This document shows positions 1-5,230 of a stretch of 5,291 nt of DNA, piece by piece (within the stretch, counting starts at the first letter, position 1; each line of letters opens with the position of its first letter). The stretch lies in NCBI GenBank assembly GCA_946414115.1, contig CAMKNF010000143.1, positions 1 to 5,291 on the forward strand, given 5' to 3'. The position numbers and the translations under genes are program-made. The notes beneath the pieces were generated by a model. The model saw nothing but the letters and a program-made list of their open reading frames with translations, made no database searches and was not told the origin of the DNA. This DNA is from an uncultured Ruminococcus sp. (GTDB taxonomy: Bacteria > Bacillota > Clostridia > Oscillospirales > Acutalibacteraceae).

Positions 1-1
1 A

Positions 2-1837
2 ACATATAACCCCACAACGGGTACGGGCGGCGATGTTGTATTCAAAGATTCTGACAATACAGTCAACGGTCTGACTTTAGACGCTACTCACGGCGTTACA
101 CTAACGGCACTCTGGAAATTCGTAAACAGAGCGCAGGCACAGACCTATAACAGCGAAACCGGTGAATATGAGGATTCTGCCGTAGGCGGATATGTTGAGG
201 AAACCTTGATTCCTGATGATTTAAGAGAAAGTGATGTTTCGGTACATACTGATAGTAACGGAAAAGTTGATCGCATTGACGCTGCTGCTAATGCCGGTGA
301 CATAATAATGTTTAAGGCAACATCCGATTATGAAAACGATTATGTATTCAAGGGCTGGTACTGCAAAAACAGCAAAACAGGCGAATACGAGTTGAGAAGT
401 GTATCTTCCTCAATTGCCGTAACAGTGGAAGAGGGTAAGCTCAACACCTATTATGCAAGATTTCAGAAAAAATCAAATCCTGTAATATTCAAGTATACTT
501 CAACCGGCAGTTTTGATGGTTACAATTTCTACGACATAACCGATGATCATAAATACGGAAAGTATTACCAGGAAGTTCCGCTTGGCGCAACAGCTACACA
601 ACCTACGGGTGACTCAAAAAACGTTAAGATATGGTTTACTTCTCCCACAGAAAGAGGCACAGAATATGTCTTTGACTTTAGCACTCCGATAAACAAGGAA
701 ACTATTCTATATGCCGGACCGACGTTTGCTTACAACTATTTTAACTTTTTCAAGCTGAAAGAACCCTGGTACATTAGAACATACGGAACAGTTAAGGTTG
801 GCGGGCAATATGTAGACTTAAAAAATGACCCTGATGTTACGGATTACAATGTTTATATGTTAAAGGGAACGCTTGACGAAAGTGCTCCGACACCGTCATA
901 TATAAAAAGCAATTCAAATACAATAAAAGTCGGTAAGTCGAAAAACAGTGAAAAGCTTATATATAATACTCTGACAAACACCAGTGGACAATTTAACAGA
1001 GCAGGAACAACTTTTAGCGACTTTTATTTGTTCAATATGAAAACGCCTGTCTGGGTCGTATTTGATTTTACATATAAGGGTGTTAAATATACAAGCACGG
1101 TTAAAGACAGGTGCTTATATAACAACATCACAACTTATATGAAAGAGGCTTCAAACAAACTTTATACAGATTACCCGCCTGAAAAACAGGCTGAACTTCA
1201 AGTTGCACAAAAAACTTTACTTGACAGTATTCAGGCTATGTATAATGCAGTAGAACCTTCGGGTATTACTGAACCGAGTACGTATTCCCCTGCGGTCAGC
1301 GTAAGCGGTCTGACATATGATTCTACAACGGACGGTACTTATGAATTTTCATCAACAACAGCGATAAGAAACATTGAGCCTTGGGGCTTAAAATATACCT
1401 TTACGGTTGATAATCAAACCGTTACAGATTTTAATGATTACGGTGCTGTTGTATTTACAGATAATGACGGAATCATTGACAAAGAAAATTTCAGCAAAGA
1501 TAATTGGTTTAGCAACGAAGAATTAATGAATAATTCCGTAATGTATTCAAAGTCGGCAGGCAATGTATATCTTTCCAAAGATGAAAGTGCCGTTGAAATT
1601 TATTATATTAACAATATGAGTGCTGTGAATTTTAACAAAAATATTTTTGCAGTATTTTTTGTTAAGGATAGAGATGGCAAAACTTATTACTCAAATGTAA
1701 TTTCAAACAGCTACAACTCCGTAGCTGCTGATGATACTTCTGATAAAGCCAATATCAGCCAGTCAATTATAGAATATTCAAACGCATTAATCAATTATAC
1801 TAACCTTGTTAAAAAGGCAGAAGGAGAGAACGGCTGA
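2..1837 (+). CDS. Large surface protein with InlB/Flg_new-like beta-repeats, 3' part (5' end outside window)
   Basis: The frame is open from base 2, so this is the C-terminal 611 residues of a longer protein. A TTG at 206 is only an internal codon: the same frame upstream already encodes protein-like sequence. Visible residues 1-37 end in LTALWK and look like the end of an InlB/Listeria-Bacteroides (Flg_new) repeat. Residues ~40-155 resemble the divergent InlB B-repeat, with the hallmark YVFKGWY (~114-120) followed by TYYARF (~149-154). Residues ~207-238 (VKIWFTSP...GTEYVFDFSTP...ETILYAG) form another degenerate repeat. The remainder is beta-rich with many Asn/Thr/Tyr, plus a short helical stretch (~380-420), and I do not recognise it. 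There is no LPXTG motif, membrane helix or dockerin at the visible C-terminus, so the mode of attachment is unknown. The family is usually secreted or surface-exposed and involved in adhesion or recognition; the partner cannot be told. The gene ends 23 bases before the peptide gene, in the same direction. Confidence 0.85.
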   Translation, partial: TYNPTTGTGGDVVFKDSDNTVNGLTLDATHGVTLTALWKFVNRAQAQTYNSETGEYEDSAVGGYVEETLIPDDLRESDVSVHTDSNGKVDRIDAAANAGDIIMFKATSDYENDYVFKGWYCKNSKTGEYELRSVSSSIAVTVEEGKLNTYYARFQKKSNPVIFKYTSTGSFDGYNFYDITDDHKYGKYYQEVPLGATATQPTGDSKNVKIWFTSPTERGTEYVFDFSTPINKETILYAGPTFAYNYFNFFKLKEPWYIRTYGTVKVGGQYVDLKNDPDVTDYNVYMLKGTLDESAPTPSYIKSNSNTIKVGKSKNSEKLIYNTLTNTSGQFNRAGTTFSDFYLFNMKTPVWVVFDFTYKGVKYTSTVKDRCLYNNITTYMKEASNKLYTDYPPEKQAELQVAQKTLLDSIQAMYNAVEPSGITEPSTYSPAVSVSGLTYDSTTDGTYEFSSTTAIRNIEPWGLKYTFTVDNQTVTDFNDYGAVVFTDNDGIIDKENFSKDNWFSNEELMNNSVMYSKSAGNVYLSKDESAVEIYYINNMSAVNFNKNIFAVFFVKDRDGKTYYSNVISNSYNSVAADDTSDKANISQSIIEYSNALINYTNLVKKAEGENG

Positions 1838-1860
1838 TTTGCATTTTAAGGGGAGGAAAT

Positions 1861-2007
1861 ATGAAAAAAGAATATGAATCACCTGAAATTGTTATTGAAC
1901 ATTTCAATATTTCCTCTGCTGTTTGTGGAATAGGAAGCGGATTAGGCTGGGAAGAAGAAGAAATATTTGGCTTTGGCTTCGGAGATAACAAAGGAGAGGA
2001 AGCTTGA
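1861..2007 (+). CDS. 48-residue peptide with N-terminal YxxP motif and Gly/Glu-rich tail, function unknown
   Basis: The ATG at 1861 follows a strong ribosome binding site (AAGGGGAGG, 1848-1856). The frame encodes 48 residues and stops at TGA 2005-2007. The N-terminal half (MKKEYESPEIVIEHFNIS) is charged and amphipathic and carries the K-x-Y-x-x-P-x-hydrophobic pattern seen in many small clostridial peptides of unknown role and in Firmicutes lasso-peptide leaders such as paeninodin. The C-terminal half contains one Cys (residue 22), a Gly-rich GIGSGLGW, four consecutive Glu (31-34), IFGFGFG and an acidic end. There is no signal peptide or membrane helix. Its last codons contain the ribosome binding site of the next gene, and only two bases separate its stop from that gene's ATG, so the two are probably translationally coupled. 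It could be a modified-peptide precursor, a small partner of the surface proteins, or a leader peptide. No maturation enzyme is visible in the window. The coding status is well supported by the ribosome binding site and spacing; the function is not. Confidence 0.72.
   Translation: MKKEYESPEIVIEHFNISSAVCGIGSGLGWEEEEIFGFGFGDNKGEEA
1991..2000 (+). promoter_or_regulatory. Ribosome binding site of the dockerin gene, inside the upstream peptide gene
   Basis: AAGGAGAGGA lies within the last codons (KGEE) of the 48-residue peptide gene and about 10 bases before the ATG at 2010. It supports ATG 2010 over the in-frame TTG at 2004, which would be too close, and over the later ATGs at 2025 and 2031. Because ribosomes ending the peptide gene pass over this site, translation of the two genes is likely coupled. 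Confidence 0.7.
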
Positions 2008-2009
2008 TT

Positions 2010-2627
2010 ATGCGTAAGCGGAAAATGACTATGAAAAAAAGCAATATATTATTAGTTGCAATAATTTCAATAACAACAATCTCGCTCGGAGTTGTTTCAA
2101 CGCTTTTTGTCAATAACTATAATGCTGCTTCGACTACGACACCTGTTGTTGAAAACAACTCTTATGAAAAACCGGGATTTGAAGAGGTTGAAGAATTGGA
2201 CGAGAATATGAAATCATACAGCACAGATAAAATCCAATCGGAAAATCCTGCAACTCAATTATCAGTGAAACAAAGCACACAGAAGTATAATCTTATCAAA
2301 GCAGAAACAGCAACGATTCAGGCAGAAGAATTTATGCTTGGTGATGTTGACGGCAACGGCGAAATAAGTATTGCAGACGCTACTCAGGTTCAGAAAATTA
2401 TAGCATATCTTATTGAGCCAACCGATGAGATGACTTTAGCGGCAGATGTCAACGCAGATAATATGGTTAATATTTTAGACGCTACAATGATTCAGATGTA
2501 CTGCGGCGGAATAATTGGAAGTTTTGTCAGTTCAGAACCCTCAACCGAACCAACTAACGATCCGTCAGATTTGCCTCCAAAAGCACCCGTTCAAGACGGC
2601 GAATGGGGAATATCGGTTAAGAACTGA
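2010..2627 (+). CDS. Membrane-anchored dockerin-domain protein
   Basis: 205 residues from ATG 2010. Residues 1-10 are basic (MRKRKMTMKK), followed by a hydrophobic helix at ~12-34 with no clear signal-peptidase site, so an uncleaved N-terminal anchor facing outward is likely. Residues ~40-105 are a Ser/Thr/Glu/Gln-rich linker. Residues ~108-170 are a type I-like dockerin with two calcium-binding F-hand loops: DVDGNGEISIAD (112-123; ligands D112, D114, N116, S120, D123) and DVNADNMVNILD (146-157; D146, N148, D150, N154, D157). Each is followed by the ATxxQ helix start typical of Ruminococcus dockerins. The second loop has Asn where Gly is usual at position 6. Dockerins bind cohesin modules in cellulosome, amylosome or other surface complexes; no cohesin or enzyme domain is visible here. 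Unusually, a ~35-residue Pro/Ser/Glu-rich extension follows the dockerin. It is the last gene of the three-gene cassette. Secretion and dockerin identity are firm; the partner is unknown. Confidence 0.88.
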   Translation: MRKRKMTMKKSNILLVAIISITTISLGVVSTLFVNNYNAASTTTPVVENNSYEKPGFEEVEELDENMKSYSTDKIQSENPATQLSVKQSTQKYNLIKAETATIQAEEFMLGDVDGNGEISIADATQVQKIIAYLIEPTDEMTLAADVNADNMVNILDATMIQMYCGGIIGSFVSSEPSTEPTNDPSDLPPKAPVQDGEWGISVKN

Positions 2628-2682
2628 TTACCCTGAAATATTATTTTTATCAAAAATTAAAACAACTTATCAAATATTGCAG

Positions 2683-2717
2683 AAAAAGCAGGCGGTTTGC
2701 CTGCTTTTTGTTTTGAA
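2683..2717 (+). terminator. Rho-independent terminator, probably bidirectional, closing the surface cassette
   Basis: A perfect 11-bp stem (AAAAAGCAGGC at 2683-2693 with GCCTGCTTTTT at 2699-2709) encloses a GGTTT loop and continues into TTTTTGTTTTG on the + strand. The stem begins 55 bases after the dockerin stop. On the minus strand the same hairpin is followed by TTTTTC, so it can also terminate transcription arriving from the TetR/SCP2 remnant, which ends at 2722. Confidence 0.9.
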
Positions 2718-2721
2718 ATGT

Positions 2722-2814
2722 TTATTTTTTAATCAACTTCTGGATTTCAAGGGCTTTACCGAGGTCGCCTTCAACCTTAAGCTTGCCTACAGTGAATGCA
2801 AAAACGGGGTCAAG
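2722..2814 (-). pseudogene. C-terminal remnant of an SCP2 sterol-binding-type protein
   Basis: The minus strand here reads LDPVFAFTVGKLKVEGDLGK followed by ALEIQKLIKK and TAA. This matches the conserved end of small bacterial SCP2 (sterol carrier protein 2-like) proteins, whose last helix-strand-helix carries LDPxxAFxxGKLKVxGDxxxA. Only about 31 codons are present, against about 100-130 in the intact family. Upstream in this frame the sequence stops resembling SCP2 and instead encodes, in another frame, the start of a TetR regulator, so this piece has no start of its own. SCP2-like domains bind lipids in a hydrophobic pocket; this remnant cannot fold as one. Recognised from family memory, not from a search. 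Confidence 0.62.
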
Positions 2815-2900
2815 CCCTCTTCCAGTCCGATTGAAACGGCTGCGTCGATTATCGCTTTTCGGGTTTCTTCGTTCTTTTGTATCTGCCGTTCACGTCCCAT
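2787..2900 (-). pseudogene. N-terminal remnant of a TetR/AcrR-family regulator
   Basis: ATG at 2900 follows a good ribosome binding site (AAAGGGAG, 7 bases upstream). It encodes MGRERQIQKNEETRKAIIDA followed by AVSIGLEEGL, which is the first helix of a TetR DNA-binding domain (pattern R..I..AA......G). After about 30 residues the frame runs out of TetR-like sequence and ends at TAG 2787-2789, giving 37 residues instead of about 190-210. The recognition helix and ligand domain are missing, so it cannot act as a repressor. The break falls exactly where SCP2-like sequence starts in a neighbouring frame (2809-2816), which fits a deletion joining two once-adjacent genes. The upstream in-frame extension to 2996 crosses promoter-like AT-rich sequence and lacks a better start. 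Confidence 0.65.
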
Positions 2901-2912
2901 TTCAAAACTCCC

Positions 2913-2947
2913 TTTAACAATGTTTAAAAATTGAACACTGTTTAATT
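2913..2947 (-). promoter_or_regulatory. Two tandem palindromes, likely operators of the lost TetR regulator
   Basis: On the minus strand AATTAAACAGTGTTCAATT (2929-2947) is a 19-bp palindrome with one mismatched pair around a central base. A second site (2913-2927) shares the AACA-n-TGTT core with partial flanks. The centres (2938 and 2920) are 18 bp apart, and both sites lie directly upstream of the tetR ribosome binding site. Autoregulatory TetR proteins typically bind paired palindromes of this length in this position. The assignment is inferred from position and symmetry. Confidence 0.5.
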
Positions 2948-2956
2948 CTATAATAT

Positions 2957-2983
2957 ATTGTACTATTTTCCGAAATATATCAA
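2957..2983 (-). promoter_or_regulatory. Possible promoter of the tetR remnant
   Basis: On the minus strand a TTGATA -35-like hexamer (2978-2983) is followed after 15 bases by TACAAT (2957-2962), in very AT-rich DNA just upstream of the operator-like palindromes. The spacing is shorter than ideal; CAATAT gives the 17-base spacing but a poorer match. The placement is right for the tetR remnant, but the exact boxes are uncertain. Confidence 0.3.
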
Positions 2984-3010
2984 CCGGCAAAAGCAATAAA
3001 CTATAAATTA

Positions 3011-3036
3011 CCGAGTGCCTCGGCTCGCAAATCGAG
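3011..3036. repeat. Pair of small GC hairpins
   Basis: CCGAG-TGC-CTCGG (3011-3023) is followed immediately by CTCG-CAAAT-CGAG (3024-3036). CGAGTG occurs twice (3012-3017 and 3033-3038). There is no T-tract on the + side, so a terminator is unlikely. It may be a relic of a repeat element; no function can be assigned. Confidence 0.35.
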
Positions 3037-3088
3037 TGAAAAAGTCAGTTTGTTTGGAAAAATTGTAGCCCGAATTTTAGGTTGATAT

Positions 3089-3129
3089 GTAGGCAACGTT
3101 TTTGGACGTCAGGGATGCCGTCCCCTACG
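3089..3129. repeat. Short palindromic repeat element, copy 1 (ends CCCCTACG)
   Basis: The element has imperfect 10-bp terminal inverted repeats, GTAGGCAACG at 3089-3098 and CGTCCCCTAC at 3119-3128 (8 of 10 pairs), around an inner GGACG/CGTCC pairing. It shares GGAC, GCCGT, CCCTACG and a following AAA with the element at 3188-3212. Dispersed GC-rich palindromes ending in GTAGGG/CCCTAC are common between genes in gut Clostridia, in my knowledge. Membership of such a family is an inference. Confidence 0.5.
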
Positions 3130-3187
3130 GAAATGTGTGTTTTACTCTATAAATACGGTTTAATCGGTAAAGTTTGATTGCCACTGC

Positions 3188-3212
3188 GGACACGGCACGC
3201 CGTGTCCCTACG
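3188..3212. repeat. Short palindromic repeat element, copy 2 (ends CCCTACG)
   Basis: GGACACGGCACGCCGTGTCC (3188-3207) forms a perfect 8-bp stem with a four-base CACG loop and is followed by CTACG, giving the same CCCTACG end as copy 1 in the same orientation about 83 bases away. Local GC is far above the flanking AT-rich DNA. There is no adjacent T-tract, so it is not a canonical terminator. Confidence 0.5.
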
Positions 3213-3250
3213 TAAAAGTTGCTATAATTTCAACGTAGATTTACAAAATA

Positions 3251-3293
3251 TAAAACAAAAAGCTGTTTCAAAACAGGATGTTCTGAAACAGCT
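3251..3293 (-). terminator. Rho-independent terminator of glgB
   Basis: AGCTGTTTCA (3261-3270) pairs perfectly with TGAAACAGCT (3284-3293). After one A-C mismatch, AACA/TGTT extends the stem to a GGA loop. Read on the minus strand, the hairpin begins about 16 bases after the glgB stop and is followed by TTTTTGTTTTA, a clear U-tract. Nothing downstream suggests read-through. Confidence 0.9.
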
Positions 3294-3308
3294 CATTTTA
3301 TTTATGCT

Positions 3309-5201
3309 TTATTCTGTTTTTGCTTCTGCGGTTGTATCTGTTTTTTCTACCACTTCAGTCTTTGGCTTTTCTTCGGCTTTCTTTTCTTTTGCCTTTTTAT
3401 CCTCGGACTTTTTTGCCGCAGATTTTTCTTCCTTCGCTTTCTTTGCGGCAGCTTCCTTTTTAGCAGTCATTTTTGAAGTAGACTTCTTTTTGACCGGTAC
3501 GGGAAGCTCCTTTTTAAGCTTGTAATACGTTACGCCGAGAGGCGGTAGCGTGAGCACGATTGAGTAATCGAGTCCGTGGTCTTTAACAGTTTTAGCTTTA
3601 ATATCACCGCTGTTTACAATTCCGCACCCACCGAATTCCTCACTTTCGGAGTTGAATACTTCCTCGTAAAGACCGTAAACGGGAACGCCGATTCTGTATT
3701 TTTCACGAGTGACGGGCTGGAAGTTGCAAATGCAGATTATTTCACTTCCGTCGTTTGCAATTCTGCGGAAAGCAATTACGCTTTGCTTATAATCATCAAG
3801 TGCAATCCACTGGAAACCGTCCCAGTCATAGTCGTTTTCGTGCATTGCAGGAACGTCACGGTAGAACTTGTTTGCCTCTGCAAAGAAGTGGTTTAACTGA
3901 CGGTGCTTTTCGTAGTCAAGCAGATTCCACTGAAGCTGTTGTTCAGCGTTCCACTCGTCAAACTGACCGATTTCACTGCCCATAAACATCAGTTTCTTAC
4001 CGGGATGAGCCATCATATATGTAATAAAGCCTCTTACACCTGCAAATTTCTGGTCATATCCGCCGGGCATTTTATTGATAAGAGAGCCTTTGCCGTAAAC
4101 GACCTCGTCGTGCGAAATCGGGAGCATAAAGTTCTCGGAAAAAGCGTAAACCATACTAAAGGTAAGAGTGTCGTGGTGATAATTTCTCCACAGTGGGTCA
4201 AGCGAAATGTAGGAAAGCATATCGTTCATCCAACCCATATTCCACTTGTAGTCAAATCCGAGTCCCATATCCTGAATCGGATAACGTGTAACATTAGGCC
4301 ATGCAGTGCTTTCCTCTGCAATCATCATAGCCTCGGGATGGAACATATGTACTGTAGAATTCAGCTTCTGCAGGAAGTCAACTGCAACGAGGTTTTCACG
4401 TCCGCCGTAACAGTTTGCAATCCACTCGCCGTCTTTACGGTTGTAGTCAAGATAGAGCATTGATGCAACAGCGTCAACACGAATACCGTCAACGTGGTAC
4501 ATATCAAGCCAGAACATAGCTGAAGAAATAAGGAAGCTTGTTACTTCAAATCTGCTGTAATTGAATATGTATGTTCCCCACTCCTTGTGCTCGCCGATGC
4601 GGTAATCCTCGTATTCATAACAGCCTGTACCGTCAAAACGAGCAAGTCCGTGACCGTCCTTTGGGAAGTGAGCAGGTACCCAGTCAAGGATTACGCCGAT
4701 ACCCTCCTGATGACATTTATCAACTAAATACATCAAATCCTTCGGCTCACCGTAACGGGATGTTGCGGCATAGTAGCCTGTTACCTGATAACCCCAGCTT
4801 CCGTCAAACGGAAACTCGGTAATAGGCATAAACTCAATATGAGTATATCCCATATTTTTTACATAGGGAATAAGCTCATCTGCAAGCTGACGGTAGCTGA
4901 AAAATGTACCGTCCTCGTTTTTACGCCACGAGCCTGCGTTTATCTCATAAACATTGATAGGCTGTGTTTTGTGAGGATGCTCCTTTTTAAAGTTGAACCA
5001 CTCCTCGTCGTTCCACTCGTAGCCGTCAATTTCATACACCTTTGAAGCGTTGTCGGGACGTACCTCGCAATGGAATGCGTAAGGGTCAGTTTTTAACCTG
5101 CGCTCCGACCAAGGAGTTTCAACGCAGTATTTGTAGCAGGCATATTCCTGCACACCCTCAATGAACAGCCCCCAGACGCCTGAATCTGAAATTTTGTACA
5201 T
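3309..5201 (-). CDS. glgB: 1,4-alpha-glucan (glycogen) branching enzyme, 5' end disrupted
   Basis: Cytoplasmic GH13 enzyme that cuts alpha-1,4 glucan chains and re-attaches them as alpha-1,6 branches during glycogen synthesis. From ATG 5201 it is 630 residues. Residues 1-~60 are the end of a CBM48 domain. The catalytic barrel carries region I DWVPAHF (173-179), region II DGIRVDAV (238-245; nucleophile D243), region III MIAEEST (293-299; acid/base E296) and region IV ISHDEVVYG (362-370; D365). GlgB-specific HGLARFDGT (184-192) is also present. The C-terminal beta-domain ends near TLPPLGVTYYKLK (551-563). Residues ~564-630 are an added Lys/Ala/Glu-rich tail, absent from typical GlgB. The start is abnormal: in-frame NNWDSDANY just before ATG 5201 still matches the family's GDFNNWD strand, but similarity ends at about 5230, an in-frame TAG follows at 5250-5252, and no ribosome binding site precedes ATG 5201. 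The true N-terminus, usually ~40-50 residues longer, is missing. No other glycogen genes are visible. Confidence 0.9.
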   Translation of the reverse strand: MYKISDSGVWGLFIEGVQEYACYKYCVETPWSERRLKTDPYAFHCEVRPDNASKVYEIDGYEWNDEEWFNFKKEHPHKTQPINVYEINAGSWRKNEDGTFFSYRQLADELIPYVKNMGYTHIEFMPITEFPFDGSWGYQVTGYYAATSRYGEPKDLMYLVDKCHQEGIGVILDWVPAHFPKDGHGLARFDGTGCYEYEDYRIGEHKEWGTYIFNYSRFEVTSFLISSAMFWLDMYHVDGIRVDAVASMLYLDYNRKDGEWIANCYGGRENLVAVDFLQKLNSTVHMFHPEAMMIAEESTAWPNVTRYPIQDMGLGFDYKWNMGWMNDMLSYISLDPLWRNYHHDTLTFSMVYAFSENFMLPISHDEVVYGKGSLINKMPGGYDQKFAGVRGFITYMMAHPGKKLMFMGSEIGQFDEWNAEQQLQWNLLDYEKHRQLNHFFAEANKFYRDVPAMHENDYDWDGFQWIALDDYKQSVIAFRRIANDGSEIICICNFQPVTREKYRIGVPVYGLYEEVFNSESEEFGGCGIVNSGDIKAKTVKDHGLDYSIVLTLPPLGVTYYKLKKELPVPVKKKSTSKMTAKKEAAAKKAKEEKSAAKKSEDKKAKEKKAEEKPKTEVVEKTDTTAEAKTE

Positions 5202-5230
5202 ATAGTTTGCGTCACTGTCCCAGTTGTTGA

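Larger units (their letters stand above)
2984..3250. other. Intergenic region without a supported gene
   Basis: No reading frame here looks like a protein. The stretch separates the tetR remnant from the end of glgB, both on the minus strand. It holds the small hairpin at 3011-3036 and two GC-rich palindromic elements at 3089-3129 and 3188-3212, listed separately, set in AT-rich sequence. I see no tRNA or riboswitch. Confidence 0.6.

Noticed and set aside
206..208. TTG 206 as the start of the large surface protein
   Set aside because: The frame is open and protein-like back to base 2, with a repeat ending in LTALWK. No ribosome binding site precedes the TTG.
1861..2007. Confident call of a lasso-peptide precursor
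   Set aside because: The leader motif is suggestive, but the penultimate Thr is absent and no maturation genes are visible, so it is kept only as a hypothesis.
1809..2113. Minus-strand reading frames opposite the peptide and dockerin genes
   Set aside because: They overlap well-supported + strand genes, have no ribosome binding sites and show no family features.
2515..2934. Plus-strand frame overlapping the dockerin 3' end, the terminator and the TetR/SCP2 remnant
   Set aside because: It runs through a strong terminator and is antisense to sequence with clear TetR and SCP2 character; the translation is not protein-like.
3011..3212. CRISPR array or tandem repeat array
   Set aside because: Only two imperfect palindromes and a small hairpin pair; no regular repeat-spacer unit.
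3223..3228. TATAAT as a + strand promoter
   Set aside because: No -35 hexamer lies at proper spacing, and downstream there is only antisense glgB and its terminator.
3178..3525. Plus-strand frame rich in Phe/Ser/Ala over the end of glgB
   Set aside because: It is the antisense shadow of the Lys/Ala/Glu-rich GlgB tail and crosses the glgB terminator.
3576..5045. Several plus-strand frames within glgB
   Set aside because: All are antisense to a GH13 enzyme with intact catalytic motifs and lack ribosome binding sites.
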